DNA from: Symbiodinium natans
Lineage: Eukaryota; Sar; Dinophyceae; Suessiales; Symbiodiniaceae
Assembly: GCA_905221605.1 (NCBI GenBank)
Contig: CAJNDS010001435.1
Coordinates: 729,001 to 793,000 of the forward strand
Length of the DNA: 64,000 nt
Reading direction: 5' to 3'
How positions within the stretch are numbered: the stretch's first letter is position 1; every line of letters begins with the position of its first letter. The position numbers were made by a program, and so were the translations under genes. Below the pieces are notes generated by a model that saw nothing but the letters and a program-made list of their open reading frames with translations, ran no database searches and had not been told where the DNA came from. This document shows, one piece after another, positions 10,116 through 19,995 of the stretch.

Positions 10116-11126
10116 ATGCCGCTTTTGTTGCGGTGTCTGGCGCTTTGGGTCGCGGCGCATGGTTCTGAGATGGAGGCTTTGATAAGCACAGAGCTACTGC
10201 AGCACCAGATGCTCCTAGATGGCCCATGGGATCCTCCGCAGCAGCGCCTCAGAGCAACACAGCCTATCTCCTGGCTGCATTTCCCCAAGGCTGGAAGCTC
10301 CTTCATCAACATGATCACGCACCTGCCAGGCGTCTGCCCGCCTATGATGAACATCACCCTTGGCCCGGACTTGTTTGGAGACTGCTGGCTCATAAAGTGG
10401 TACACATACTATTGCCAGGCGGCTTGCGATGTGAAAAAGGTCATGCCTTTCGGGCATGTGGCATATGAGCCGCACCCCACAGTCGGCAAGTACTCAGCGA
10501 AACGTGGCCGGCTAATGGGTATGTTTCGTGATCCTGACCAACGAATACTTTCCGGTTTTCATGACGATGTCAACAATTTGGCGGCCGTCGATTACGCTGA
10601 GTTCTTGCACGAAGATCTTGACGTCCGGAATTGTACTTACTTCGGGCAGGAGGTGCCGAAAAGGCATATCCTGGATTTTGCTGAGTCGTGGAAAGGCGGT
10701 ATGACGTATCAGCTTCTGGTCGAGCAGCCGGAAACGCAGACATTGGACCCCAACCGCACCCGAATGACGCGCGAAGACGCGGTCGAAGCTGCTCGTAGGG
10801 TGCGGGAAGGCTTCTCTTTTGTGGGCATCACGGAAGAGTGGGAACTGTCTGTGTGCCTCTTCCACAGGATGTTTGGGGGCGCCTGCCATGCTGCGGAGTT
10901 CGTAGACACGCGCCCAAGCTTTGCTAATAAGACTGCACACAGAGACTACGACCCGTCTGAGCTACTCGGTTGGCATGATGATGTGGATGCCGTGGTCTAT
11001 GCAACCGCCTTGGACATCTTTCGTGCGAGGTTGCTCTCCTTCAACGTCTCCCACGAAGCGTGCCAGGAGTGCTACAACAATGCGAGTGGGCCGAATCTCT
11101 TTCAGATGACTAAAGCCCACTTCTGA
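10116..11126 (+). CDS. Sulfotransferase family protein, 336 aa
   Basis: Predicted PAPS-dependent sulfotransferase acting in the secretory pathway. Residues 1-17 (MPLLLRCLALWVAAHG) look like a signal peptide or anchor. The 5'-phosphosulfate loop HFPKAGSSF lies at residues 55-63. The 3'-phosphate motif MFRDPDQRILSGFHDD lies at about 136-151, with Arg138 and Ser146 in the expected places. Several NxT/NxS sites (NCT, NRT, NKT, NVS) fit a Golgi-lumenal enzyme, and there are many Cys. ATG 10116 is chosen because the open frame upstream lacks an ATG and the signal peptide starts here. No intron is needed. Substrate is unknown; carbohydrate or protein-tyrosine acceptors are both possible. A sulfatase follows 1.6 kb downstream in the same orientation. 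Confidence 0.8.
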   Translation: MPLLLRCLALWVAAHGSEMEALISTELLQHQMLLDGPWDPPQQRLRATQPISWLHFPKAGSSFINMITHLPGVCPPMMNITLGPDLFGDCWLIKWYTYYCQAACDVKKVMPFGHVAYEPHPTVGKYSAKRGRLMGMFRDPDQRILSGFHDDVNNLAAVDYAEFLHEDLDVRNCTYFGQEVPKRHILDFAESWKGGMTYQLLVEQPETQTLDPNRTRMTREDAVEAARRVREGFSFVGITEEWELSVCLFHRMFGGACHAAEFVDTRPSFANKTAHRDYDPSELLGWHDDVDAVVYATALDIFRARLLSFNVSHEACQECYNNASGPNLFQMTKAHF

Positions 11127-12428
11127 ATCGGCATGGGTGCTTTGGCCATAGCTGCTCCCTCCCCCATGCAAAATAGCGTGGAACCAGATGCAGACAGCGT
11201 TGACGCAGACAGCGTTGGGAGAAAGCAGCTGCACGGTGCTGTTTCGTGCAGTCTGACATGGTCTGAGCTAGGCTGGCTCTCAAAACTGGGCTTTTGCAAT
11301 CCCATTCCTAAGTGTGGGGCCTGAACACTGTGAGCGCAGCGAGCGCTGTGATGGAAATGCTGTGATCACCGGCAAGCGTGGCTCAAAGGGAGCCAGGGCC
11401 CGTCGAGATGAGGAGGCTTGGTTCATGTGCTCTCGTGGCTCGGCTCTCAGCGCACTGCTGGCATCAGTCCCCTTGAGGGCCCCTGTGAGATGTTCTCATG
11501 TGCGAGGTCCGTGCCAGCTGGCTTCTCGTCCTTGGCCGGGGTGCCTCAGACAGCGTTAGGCATGGAAGCCGGAGTTGACAATAGTTTACTTCGGCTTTAT
11601 ATCAGGAGTTGATCGCCCGGCGGGGGTCGGGTCCGAACCCACAGGACGTGAAAGAATTAAATCCAGCTTTTGTTTGCAGGGTTTTATGCTGGAGGTGGTC
11701 GGTCTTCAGAAGCAACTCGCTCTGGATCTAACTGTTCTCGCAGTGAATTACCGCGGAGCACGGAATCCACTCCAGACTTACGTGTTTGGGTCTTGAGCAA
11801 GCCGTCGCTATGTTTGTGTCGGGTTATGGCTCCCAGAGATACTTGTTTTCAGTGTTCCCACGAAAAGAGCCAGCTATCGGTACATCGCTCAGGTTCCAAA
11901 ACTACAAAGCTTTTGTCTGTCTTTGTCCGGAAACAACTGAAGCCAGCAGAGATAAGTGTTGTCTTTGATATGGGTTTGTGGGTCTCTTCATATCTACCTT
12001 GAAGCAACCCCCTATGCTTGTTTGGGGTCTTCAACAACAGATATCTCCAAAAATTGATGCGGTTTTCGGTACTTCCCTTCGGCTCCCAAACTTCATGAAA
12101 CCTCCGGAAGCAGGTGAATCTAGGGACTGCTTCGTTTAGACACTTATGGCCCTCAAACCAAGAAGAGGGCAGCAGAAACCAGGCCAAGGCCCAGAAGACC
12201 ACCAGCAGCCACAGGGCTTTTATCATATCGTTCTGTTGTTAGATGGTTGTATTTTTCTGTTGTTAGATTACTGCATTCTTTTATCATCATACTATTCTGT
12301 TCTTCGATACTTATACTACTATTTTATGATCACATTCCGTCATTGTAGCTTCAAATGTGCGCAAAATCTTCGACCGAGGGAGCCAGCAATGGAACCGAAG
12401 ACCGAAAGCAAGGGAAGCAATCAGCAAG
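11127..12428. other. Intergenic interval without recognised gene
   Basis: About 1.3 kb between the sulfotransferase stop and the first telomere-like repeat. Nothing convincing is seen. A GGGTCCGAACCC word near 11,628 resembles a tRNA B-box, but no cloverleaf forms around it. Confidence 0.4.
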
Positions 12429-12735
12429 GTTTAGGGTGTAGGGTTTGGGGTCTAGAGTTTGGGTTTTAGGGTTTAGGGTTTAGGGTTTGGGGTTTAGGGC
12501 ACCAAGGAGTGGCTGTCCAGAGTTAACGGTCTGCTCCATGACCCTTTGCAGGCGTTTCATCTACTTCCCTGGAGAGGGGGTGGAACCACCCCAGAAGTAC
12601 CAGAACACTAACTCCAGAGTTAACTGGCTCTTGTTTCTATTCCTTTCACCTAAGCCCCAAGCCCTGAGCACTACGCCCTGAGCCCTAAGCCCTAAACCCT
12701 AAACCCTAAATCCTAAACCCTACGCCCTGAAGACC
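12429..12735. repeat. First telomere-like repeats, two opposed arrays
   Basis: Degenerate TTTAGGG units at 12,429-12,500 and degenerate CCCTAAA units at 12,652-12,732 face each other around about 150 bp of unique sequence. These are the leftmost such repeats in the window. Confidence 0.9.
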
Positions 12736-12743
12736 TTGCCGAG

Positions 12744-14918
12744 GTGAGCCTTGCCAGGTGGGGTCGTTTTTTGTTGAGCCTGCAAAGCATCCTCTGCAAA
12801 GTGTGGCTTGTGCTTCCTGACCCCAATCGTTTGCCTCACGGAAAAAGCCCTCACATTGCGCCTTCTGCTTTGTGTGAGGAGTGCGAGGCAAATCTGGAGT
12901 TCCTGCAGCTGGGTTTCCAGAAAGGGCCGCGGAAGCCCCACGTGCTCCTCTTCATCGCGGATGATTTGGGCTGGGCGGATTTGGGAGCCCACCGCACCGC
13001 CAGAAATCCCGCGGAGGTGCAAGGAAAGGCCGAGACACAAACTCCGAACTTGGATGCTCTGATCAAGGACGGGGTGCTCTTGGAGAGGCACTATACCTCA
13101 TCAACGTCGGCTCCCTCCAGGTGTTCTTTGCTCAGCGGCCGGCTGTCTCATCGCTTCCCACCTTCGCCTGCAGGCATCTCGACACCACAGATGTTCTGGA
13201 ACCCGCAAGACAATGTCTCCGGCTTCTACGGAATCCCGCGGAACATGACAGGCCTCGGGAGCAAGCTGAAGGAAGCTGGCTATGCTACCCACTTTGTCGG
13301 CAAGTGGGACGTGGGCTTTGCCACTCCGGAGCATACACCCCTGGGCAGAGGATTTGATTCATTCCTGGGAAACCTTCAGTCAATGACGGACTTTTGGTCA
13401 AAAGATCACAAGGGCGAGAAATGGCTTGAGGATATGTGCCTAAACAAATTTCAGGATTTCTCCCTACACAACGCCACCTACCGCGGTGGTGTGGAAGGGG
13501 CCATCGCAGCAGAACTGGGCTGCGATGCTCGTGTTCGGGGGAAAACCTTCACAAACTTTGGATGCAACGAGGATGATCGAAGCGAGTGCTTGCCAGAAAG
13601 CTGCTACGAAGAGACCATGCTTCTTGAGCATGCCGCACGGCTTATCAAGCAGCACCCGCCTTCAACGCCTCTGTTCCTCATGTACTCATCACACCTTGTG
13701 CATCCCCCGCTACAATCACGAAGGTCAGCTGTCCAGTTCGAAGAGGCGGTGGAAAAGGCTTTCACCGCTGCGGGTGTGCAAAGGAAGTTTCCTTGGACCC
13801 ACCGCCGCAAGCGGATCTCTGCAAATGTTCTGTACCTGGACTTTGTCATGGGCAGGCTCGTGGCCACCTTGAAGGAGCGTCACATGTTCGAGGACACATT
13901 GATTGTGTTTCTGTCCGACAATGGAGGGGGCGTCCACCTCAGAGGAAGCGGGAATAACTATCCATTAAAGTCCGGGAAGTATGCAGACTGGGAAGGAGGA
14001 GTGCGCACCAATGCCTTCATCTCGGGAGGTGTTGTTCCAGCTGAAAACCGTGGCAGCAGCTTCAGTGGCGTGATCCACATTTCGGATTGGTACGCTACCC
14101 TGTGCAGCATGGCTGGTGTCAGTCATGTTGACGCGCCTGCACACGAGGCCAACAAGGTCTTGCAGCACAAAGGTCTGCCACTTCTGGCTGCCGTGGATGG
14201 TCGGCCCCAGATGCAGCACATACTTTCAGGCAGCAATGGCCGCGCGGATGCGCTGCTTCTGAGCAGGACGGCCCTGCTGAAGTGGCCATACAAGCTCGTG
14301 ACTGGCAAGCAGGAGTTCAGCTTCTGGCCTGGCCCCGTCTTTCCGAACTGCAGCAGCGAGCACCCGGCATTCCCCTACGTCGACGTCTTCGCACAGAAGC
14401 TGCGAATCGACGAGAACGAGTCGGCTTACCTGGCGAATGCCATGGTGGCGGACTGTGGCCTTGGCTGCCTCTATGATGTCGATGCCGACCCCGGCGAGCA
14501 CTCAGACCTCTCCTCCTTCGAGCAGTACAAGGGCTTGTTAGAAGGATTGCAGGAAGAGCTTCAGCAACTGAACGCGGAGGCTTCCACAGCAGACTTTGGC
14601 CAGTGGAGACCCGAAGCGTGCTGGCGGGCATTCCGGGAGGGCGGCTTCATCGGCCCTTTCGTCGATGCGGACGACTTCTACACAGACGCGTCGCGTGCCA
14701 CGCCACGAGCGGCAGCTGAGTACCGACAGGAGCCTGTGTGCCGCCTCTTGCTTCTTCCCCAACCCAGCAGGGCTGATGTCGTCTTAGGTCCCACAGGACA
14801 ATTTGCTTTTTGTGGGTTTGGGCAGGATGTGAATCTCGAACCCTGCAAATGTCTCAATCAACCCAGAAGAAATTACACGAATCGGTTGCAGTTTCCTCCA
14901 CACCTTCATAGAAATTGA
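12744..14918 (+). CDS. Type I sulfatase (arylsulfatase B-like), Ser at the formylglycine position
   Basis: Sulfate-ester hydrolase of the alkaline-phosphatase superfamily. The frame is open for 724 codons but has no ATG before the catalytic domain, so the true 5' end (upstream exon or other start) is unresolved; 12744 is a GTG. Metal-binding D-D in FIADDLGWADLG is at residues ~72-73. The signature aligned with C-x-P-S-R-x-x-L-L-T-G-R reads S-A-P-S-R-C-S-L-L-S-G-R (Ser122). Next come G-K-W-D-V-G (Lys187, Asp189 where many family members have His), GRGFDSFLGNL, HLVHPPL, DNGGGV (~392) and GKYADWEGGVRTNAF. N-glycosylation sites and paired Cys suggest a lysosomal or secreted enzyme. The last ~45 residues look unrelated to the family and may be read-through into a 3' intron or UTR. 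Confidence 0.85.
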   Translation: MSLARWGRFLLSLQSILCKVWLVLPDPNRLPHGKSPHIAPSALCEECEANLEFLQLGFQKGPRKPHVLLFIADDLGWADLGAHRTARNPAEVQGKAETQTPNLDALIKDGVLLERHYTSSTSAPSRCSLLSGRLSHRFPPSPAGISTPQMFWNPQDNVSGFYGIPRNMTGLGSKLKEAGYATHFVGKWDVGFATPEHTPLGRGFDSFLGNLQSMTDFWSKDHKGEKWLEDMCLNKFQDFSLHNATYRGGVEGAIAAELGCDARVRGKTFTNFGCNEDDRSECLPESCYEETMLLEHAARLIKQHPPSTPLFLMYSSHLVHPPLQSRRSAVQFEEAVEKAFTAAGVQRKFPWTHRRKRISANVLYLDFVMGRLVATLKERHMFEDTLIVFLSDNGGGVHLRGSGNNYPLKSGKYADWEGGVRTNAFISGGVVPAENRGSSFSGVIHISDWYATLCSMAGVSHVDAPAHEANKVLQHKGLPLLAAVDGRPQMQHILSGSNGRADALLLSRTALLKWPYKLVTGKQEFSFWPGPVFPNCSSEHPAFPYVDVFAQKLRIDENESAYLANAMVADCGLGCLYDVDADPGEHSDLSSFEQYKGLLEGLQEELQQLNAEASTADFGQWRPEACWRAFREGGFIGPFVDADDFYTDASRATPRAAAEYRQEPVCRLLLLPQPSRADVVLGPTGQFAFCGFGQDVNLEPCKCLNQPRRNYTNRLQFPPHLHRN

Positions 14919-16029
14919 CCCATGATCCGCATGGCACATGCTTCTTGATTTGTGGCATTCTTTGAGGACACATACTTGTGTATGGGCCGTGCTATTTGTT
15001 TTCGACTACCAACACTGTGGGCAAGTAGCGACCGTGTTGACGTTGTAGTGGACGGTGCAGGCCAAGCACCTTGCTGGTCGAGCTCGCGTATGAGAGTGGA
15101 TACTCCTAAAGCAAAACATAGTAGTGATAAGGTCTCCTAGTTACGGTGAGGTTTACTCTGGGTAGAGGAGGTTCAATTTGGTTCTCAGCGTGATCACACA
15201 TGCATGTGGATGGTCGAGTGAGTAATCGTTGCCCTACATCATGAATTCTATTCTGTTGCAGAAGCAACAAACTGCAGTGAAGAAGTGGTATCCAACCATC
15301 CTCCCGCCCACCACCTGTCGCCTTCTGCTCGAAGGACGCCATTCTCCCAGCCTTGCCCCTAAACCCTAAACCCTGAACCCTAAACCCTAAATCCTAAGTC
15401 CTAAACCCTAAACCCTAAACCCTATCCCACTGATGGCGCCCTCAAGGCACCCCCTCCCCCAACACCGGCTGGGGGGCTGGCCAAGCTTCAGAAGAATCGT
15501 GCCGGTCGGGCCCCTACGCTACACAAGTGAAATGGCCTGAGAGGATGCATCTCGATGTCCTTAAATCCTAAACCCTAAACCCTAAACCCTAAACCCTAAA
15601 CCCTAAACCCTAAACCCTAAACCCTAAACCCTAAACCCTAAACCCTAAGCCCTAAACCCCAGTCCAGTTGCAAACAAACGCCTTTCCAATGGAGAAAGGG
15701 CAGGGACTCCAGCCAGGGCCTCGCAGGGGATACAGTTGCAGATCCATGAAGCACACTGTTGGCAAACGCGGTGGAGGGGGACTTCCCAATAGGTCCAGGC
15801 TCGCGAGCAGTGGCAGATTGGGCGTTCAGAACCCATTGTTGATCCTGACCAGGATTGCGATGCGCAGAGACCCTCTTCAAGTGAAAGACTACACGACATA
15901 CCCGCAGGGGAACCACCTGGCTAAAGAAACAAAACCTCTGCTTAGACAAGCCCGAACTGGGGGGGGGGAAACCCATCAATCTCGTCAGCCCAGGGCGTTG
16001 TTCGGACAGCTCACCCTTAAACCGCCGAG
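14919..16029. repeat. Intergenic interval with CCCTAAA arrays
   Basis: No gene is supported. Arrays of CCCTAAA lie at 15,353-15,426 and 15,560-15,660, the second nearly perfect over about 13 units. The sequence between and after them has only short unconvincing frames. Confidence 0.7.
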
Positions 16030-16125
16030 CAGGAGTTGATAAAGCTGCAGAATGAACTGAAGGACCCGGCGTTCATCCGTGAAGCAGCCCGAGCTGTGGC
16101 CGCACGCCTGGATGCAGAAAGTGGA
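16030..16125 (+). CDS. Isolated exon, unknown gene
   Basis: A stop-free, protein-like segment (QELIKLQNELKDPAFI..., then AARAVAARLDAESG) lies between an AG at 16,029 and a good GTGAGC donor at 16,126. It is amphipathic and alpha-helical in character. A few extra codons read through to a stop. The neighbouring exons are not identified, so the gene is unknown; the exon call rests on composition and splice-like borders only. Confidence 0.4.
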
Positions 16126-17047
16126 GTGAGCGATTGCGTGGTAGAGAACAAAGCTTGAATACGTGTAACGGGGTAGTGTTTGTTCAGATGGGTTTCGGGG
16201 ATGGATGGAATTAGCCCTTTGTAGGCTCAGCTCTCAGACTCCCTCTCTGCGGCGAAAAGAACGGAGCGCTTTCCCGCTTGACCGGGGGTGAAGCTTTCTG
16301 TCAGGAACAGGGGGATGCCTGGAATGTCCCCCCCCGCCTTTGCAGTAGATTCTCAGCTGGTCCAAGAGGGGCACGCGGACACTTCTATGAAACAGGGTTC
16401 ATGTTACTGTTATTTGTGAGTGTATATAAGGTTCCTTTTTAAACTTGGTGAGTGTATATATTGGGTGTCCTTTTGGGGGTACCAGAAATATGTACCCTAC
16501 TTCATATGTTGCACAAGCCTGCAAGGACCGGTGGCGTTTGCGAAGAACAGGGAGCAACGCAACTCAGGAAACACAATCTGCCAAGTAGAAGCCAACTTGC
16601 ACCCACGAAGTTATCAGTAGGCATGTTCGGATGTGTTAGTCGTCGGAACTGAATTGCGCTCATGAAACGGGAACCTCGATGTAGGCTGCGTTGGTAGTGT
16701 TGCGACAAGGGCGGCTGACAAAGCCCTGAACCCTAAACCCTAAACCCTAAACCCTAAACCCTAAACCCTAAACCCTAAACCCTAAACCCTTGTTGGCTCA
16801 AAAGGGATGCAGTGCGTAGCGTGTGTGTGCAGGCACATTTGGGTGTCTCCGAAAATAGGGGGACTCCTCATGTGGACCTCTACATCGTAGGATTCCCTTC
16901 TAATGAGGACCCCAACAAGGCACCCCCCCAATTTCGGAAACCCCCATTTGTCAACCATGATACGAAGACCATGTTTAGGGTTTAGTGTTTAGGGTTTCAG
17001 GGTTCAGGGTTTAGAGTTTAGGGGTGTGCAGCTCGTATCTTGCAGCA
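16126..17047. repeat. Repeat-rich interval
   Basis: It holds a CCCTAAA array at 16,723-16,789, a dispersed repeat at about 16,838-16,952 (CCGAAAATAGGGGGACTCC ... AATTTCGGAAACCCCC) of the same family as the GST intron, and degenerate TTTAGGG units at 16,974-17,022. No gene is supported. Confidence 0.65.
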
Positions 17048-17428
17048 ATGGCGAAGGAGTTCTTGGGAGCCGTGGTCTTTCTCCAAGTGACAAACTTGCC
17101 ATTGATCCTCACGTCGTTGTCCTCGGCACGCATCCTCACAGGTTTTGGCATAGGGTTGATGTTGGCCCTGGCAGGCCTGACCACAACTTCTGCGCAAGGA
17201 GTTGACGACAAGCCTCGCGTAGTGTCGGCCCAGGCTACCATGGTGGCCACTTCGTGGGGCAATCGCGCGGTGCGTGTTTCCAAAGGGCTCGTGGACTCTT
17301 ATGCAGCCGTGCTCTTTGCGGCCTCTCGCAAAGGCACCGCGTCCTCCACGATCCTAACCTTCCTCGGAGTTTTTGCGCTGGCCTTTACCAGTGCGATGTG
17401 GCTGAACACCGGTTTCTACGGACAATGA
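17048..17428 (+). CDS. Small hydrophobic protein, 126 aa, unknown
   Basis: Open frame from ATG 17048 (AGCAATGGCG, just after a TCTTGCAG word that could be a splice acceptor) to a TGA. It has three hydrophobic segments: about residues 5-22 (FLGAVVFLQVTNLPLIL), 28-45 (ILTGFGIGLMLALAGLTT) and 105-121 (ILTFLGVFALAFTSAMW). The middle is Ala/Val/Ser-rich and mildly basic. It is bracketed by TTTAGGG units ending 25 bp upstream and CCCTAAA units 60 bp downstream. No family is recognised. It may be a small plastid or other membrane protein, or the last exon of a larger gene. Confidence 0.5.
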   Translation: MAKEFLGAVVFLQVTNLPLILTSLSSARILTGFGIGLMLALAGLTTTSAQGVDDKPRVVSAQATMVATSWGNRAVRVSKGLVDSYAAVLFAASRKGTASSTILTFLGVFALAFTSAMWLNTGFYGQ

Positions 17429-17486
17429 GGTGTCGCGAGGGGGCAATCTCCAGCCAGCCTGACATAAACCAATAACCTCAATTCCC

Positions 17487-17780
17487 CTCAACCCCTAAAC
17501 CCTAAACCCTAAACCCTAAACCCCAAACCCCAAACGGCACACAGGGCTCGGTGCCTTGTGCCATGACAGGCAGGTGTGTGGCCGATGTGCCAAGCTGGAA
17601 TCCTGACGGACAGGGCTGGCGCGCCTTGCCTGCTGAGCTGGTGGCCCCCATCAAGCAGCAGCCCGGCTTCACTTGCCCTAAACCCTAAACCCTAAACCCT
17701 AAACCCTAAACCCTAAACCCTAAACCCCTAATCCCTAAACCCTGAAGCCTAAACCCTAAACCCTAAACCCTAAACCCTCC
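17487..17780 (+). CDS. Exon island between telomere-like arrays, unknown gene
   Basis: The coding-looking part is about 17,545-17,674: after CACACAG it reads GSVPCAMTGRCVADVPSWNP and then DGQGWRALPAELVAPIKQQP without stops, up to a CCCTAAA array. The arrays themselves are at 17,487-17,535 and 17,676-17,780. The island looks like one exon of a gene whose introns are made of telomere-like repeat. A further short open stretch (17,870-17,989, ending GAWGRIMS-stop) may be the next exon. Confidence 0.35.
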
Positions 17781-17989
17781 TGAAGGTGTGTGGTTTTAGG
17801 GTTGAAACGCTTCGGATCACGAGCCCTAAACCCACCCAAAACGCCCATTCAGCCTTGAAACTCAACCCTAAATTGTGTCTGGGTCAGTGTGAGGCTGGGA
17901 GAGCGCTCATGTGTTGCGGGATGGTTGCCAACCTTGTGACTCAGGTGTTAAAGGCTGATTCCGGAGCATGGGGCCGCATCATGTCGTAG

Positions 17990-19780
17990 CAGCAGCATAT
18001 TGAAGTTCTGAGGGTTTAGGGTTTAGGGTTTAGGGTTTAGGGTTTAGGGTTTAGGGTCCCTACATAGCACATAGAAGATTGGAGGTGTGGTCTGCCCGCT
18101 TTGGTAGACGAGGTTCGCATCCTCTTTTGCAACATGTCGTCAGCCCAGAGAGGTCGCCGCGAGCGAACGCTGGGGTTTGGCGCCCCAAAAGCTTGCATCG
18201 CTCCCCCTTTTGCTAGCAGTCCTCAATAGGCATTGTCGTACCCCCCCGATTATGATCCCCATCAAGGACTGTTCGTATAAGGGGGAAAATCCCAAGTAGA
18301 GAGTTGAAACAACGTGAAGGAACGCTTTAAGCCGAGGCATCAGGAACGCACCCAGAAGCAGATCTTGCCTCTGGCCGTGTGCATCATGGTGGCGGCCCAC
18401 TCTTGGGCCTTTCTACAGTAAATTCGGGTTTAGGGTTTCGGGTTTCGGGTTTAGGGTTTAGTCCTCAGTTCCCTGAGTTAAGTGTCCCTATCCTAGTACC
18501 CGCGGCGCGGCGCCCCTGTTTTTCCTTCAGAGGGGTTATGTGCCATGATAAGCACCGGTTGTTCCTAGCCATCCCAAAACCCTGGTATGGACCAGGAAGA
18601 GTTCGTCCTTTCTTCGACCTCGCAGCTTCGCGCTGCGCACGTGTAGGTGCCACGCTGCAAAGCAGCGTCTGAAGCTCTTTTGTTTTCCACAACTGCACAG
18701 CCTGCTTGCACAGTGAAGACAGGATTGAGAGCACCATGCCCCAAGCCGGTCTGAATTGCTGAGCTCGTTTGCGGTGGTGGAAAAGGGCCGTGATGCCGTT
18801 TTGCTGGTGGCTGCGCGTGCACATCTTGTGCAGCTTTTCCTCCGCAGGCAATTAAGATCCTTTGCAGATGGCAGGGTGTACGAGATGGCAGGACATACGA
18901 AGCCACGCGAAGACGTAAGAGAGCGGATCTAAGCCAAGACCAGGAACAGCCCGAGGCATCTTATGAGGTATCCATGCTCAGCACAACAACCGCAGCACCG
19001 GGCCTGTGCCTTCGTCCCACGAAGGCGTGGGGCCCTCTGCTGACTAGAGTGGAGGAGTTTTGTGGGAACCAGTGCGATGGGCTCCTAAGCACCCTGATGA
19101 GGGCCGTGAGCCACCCTGACGCGGGATTTGCGGAGAATGGCTTGGTGGCTGGCCCTGTCCCGTGCTGAGGCGTCCTGGGGACAACCCAGCCGAGTTTATG
19201 ACTTTGGACGCGCGCTGAGGTTGGCCGTGGGGGTCGCAGCCCAAACCAAGGCACTGGGCCTCCCGTCCGCTTGCTTCGTACCTTTCCCCGCTTTCCCCCT
19301 GCTTGTAAGGCTGACCCTGGCCGCGTGGAGGTCGGCGGGTTTCTGGGAGCTCTGAGGGCCCCCCTTGGATTTGGTGACCACCTCTGTCCTTCTTTCGGGC
19401 CTTCAGGTTCCTGGCAACACCTCCGTGTCGGCCGAGGCGAGGCTGCTGGGTGTTGGGGTCCATACGCCATGCGCGTTCATGCCGCTCCATGTTGCACTGT
19501 TCAGTGCATCCACACCGCAATGCCGCCGATGAAGTGACTTGCCAAACGGCCTAAAGCTCATTTTCAATGACAATCCTGTGGCAGCTCTCATCATGGCAGG
19601 CCAGCCACACGCCGCTACAGTAAGATTGGCTTGGTTCCTTTCATGACTTGCCTCCGTTCGCCCCTTGTCGCAGGACAGTCCAGTCAAGGGCAATGGAAGC
19701 CAGCCAACTATGACAGGGAAGGCAGAGGGTTCCTCGTGGTTGCGCCTTGCAGAGGTTGTTCTTGTCTCGAGCGCAGGTCC
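17990..19780. other. Interval with foldback element and TTTAGGG arrays
   Basis: TTTAGGG arrays lie at 18,010-18,057 and 18,425-18,462, and a ~96-bp foldback element at 18,201-18,296. From 18,970 to 19,200 one frame is open with Cys/Trp-rich text (KAWGPLLTRVEEFCGNQC), which could be an exon, but no family is recognised. Confidence 0.45.
18201..18296. mobile_element. Foldback element family 1, copy A
   Basis: Left arm CCCCCTTTTGCTAGCAGTCC and right arm GGACTGTTCGTATAAGGGGG are inverted relative to each other. It matches copies at 27,976, 51,807 and 59,559. It is a non-coding, MITE-like element of about 95-100 bp. Confidence 0.65.
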
Positions 19781-19785
19781 TCGGA

Positions 19786-19995
19786 ATGAACTCTTCCAGC
19801 AAGATGGGGCAGTCCTTTAACTGCCATCCCGGCTACCTCTACTGGCCCCTGTGCAACTTGTGCTGCCGAAATGATGGGTGGGTGTGCAACCCGCAGCGCA
19901 AGACCTGCGTGAAGATATCGGTAGTGGGCTCCCGCCGCCGTGCCCCCCTCCGACGCCGTGAACCCCTCCGACGCCGTGCCAGGAGGAGGCGGTGA
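19786..19995 (+). CDS. Small Cys-rich/Arg-rich frame, uncertain
   Basis: A 69-residue frame from ATG 19786. Residues ~12-37 hold seven Cys (NCHPGYLYWPLCNLCC, then WVCNPQRKTC), followed by an Arg-rich tail encoded by a short tandem repeat (CCCCTCCGACGCCGTG). A GCGCAG word just upstream might be a splice acceptor, so this may be a terminal exon. The Cys pattern suggests a small disulfide-rich secreted domain, but no signal peptide is in the frame. Confidence 0.3.
   Translation: MNSSSKMGQSFNCHPGYLYWPLCNLCCRNDGWVCNPQRKTCVKISVVGSRRRAPLRRREPLRRRARRRR

Noticed and set aside
11600-11650. tRNA-like B-box word GGGTCCGAACCC
   Set aside because: No acceptor stem, D-arm or anticodon arm can be folded around it.
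15645-16039. Frames of 84-123 codons on both strands beside the CCCTAAA array
   Set aside because: Low-complexity, no motif, and opposite strands equally open; only the small segment from 16,030 looks like an exon.
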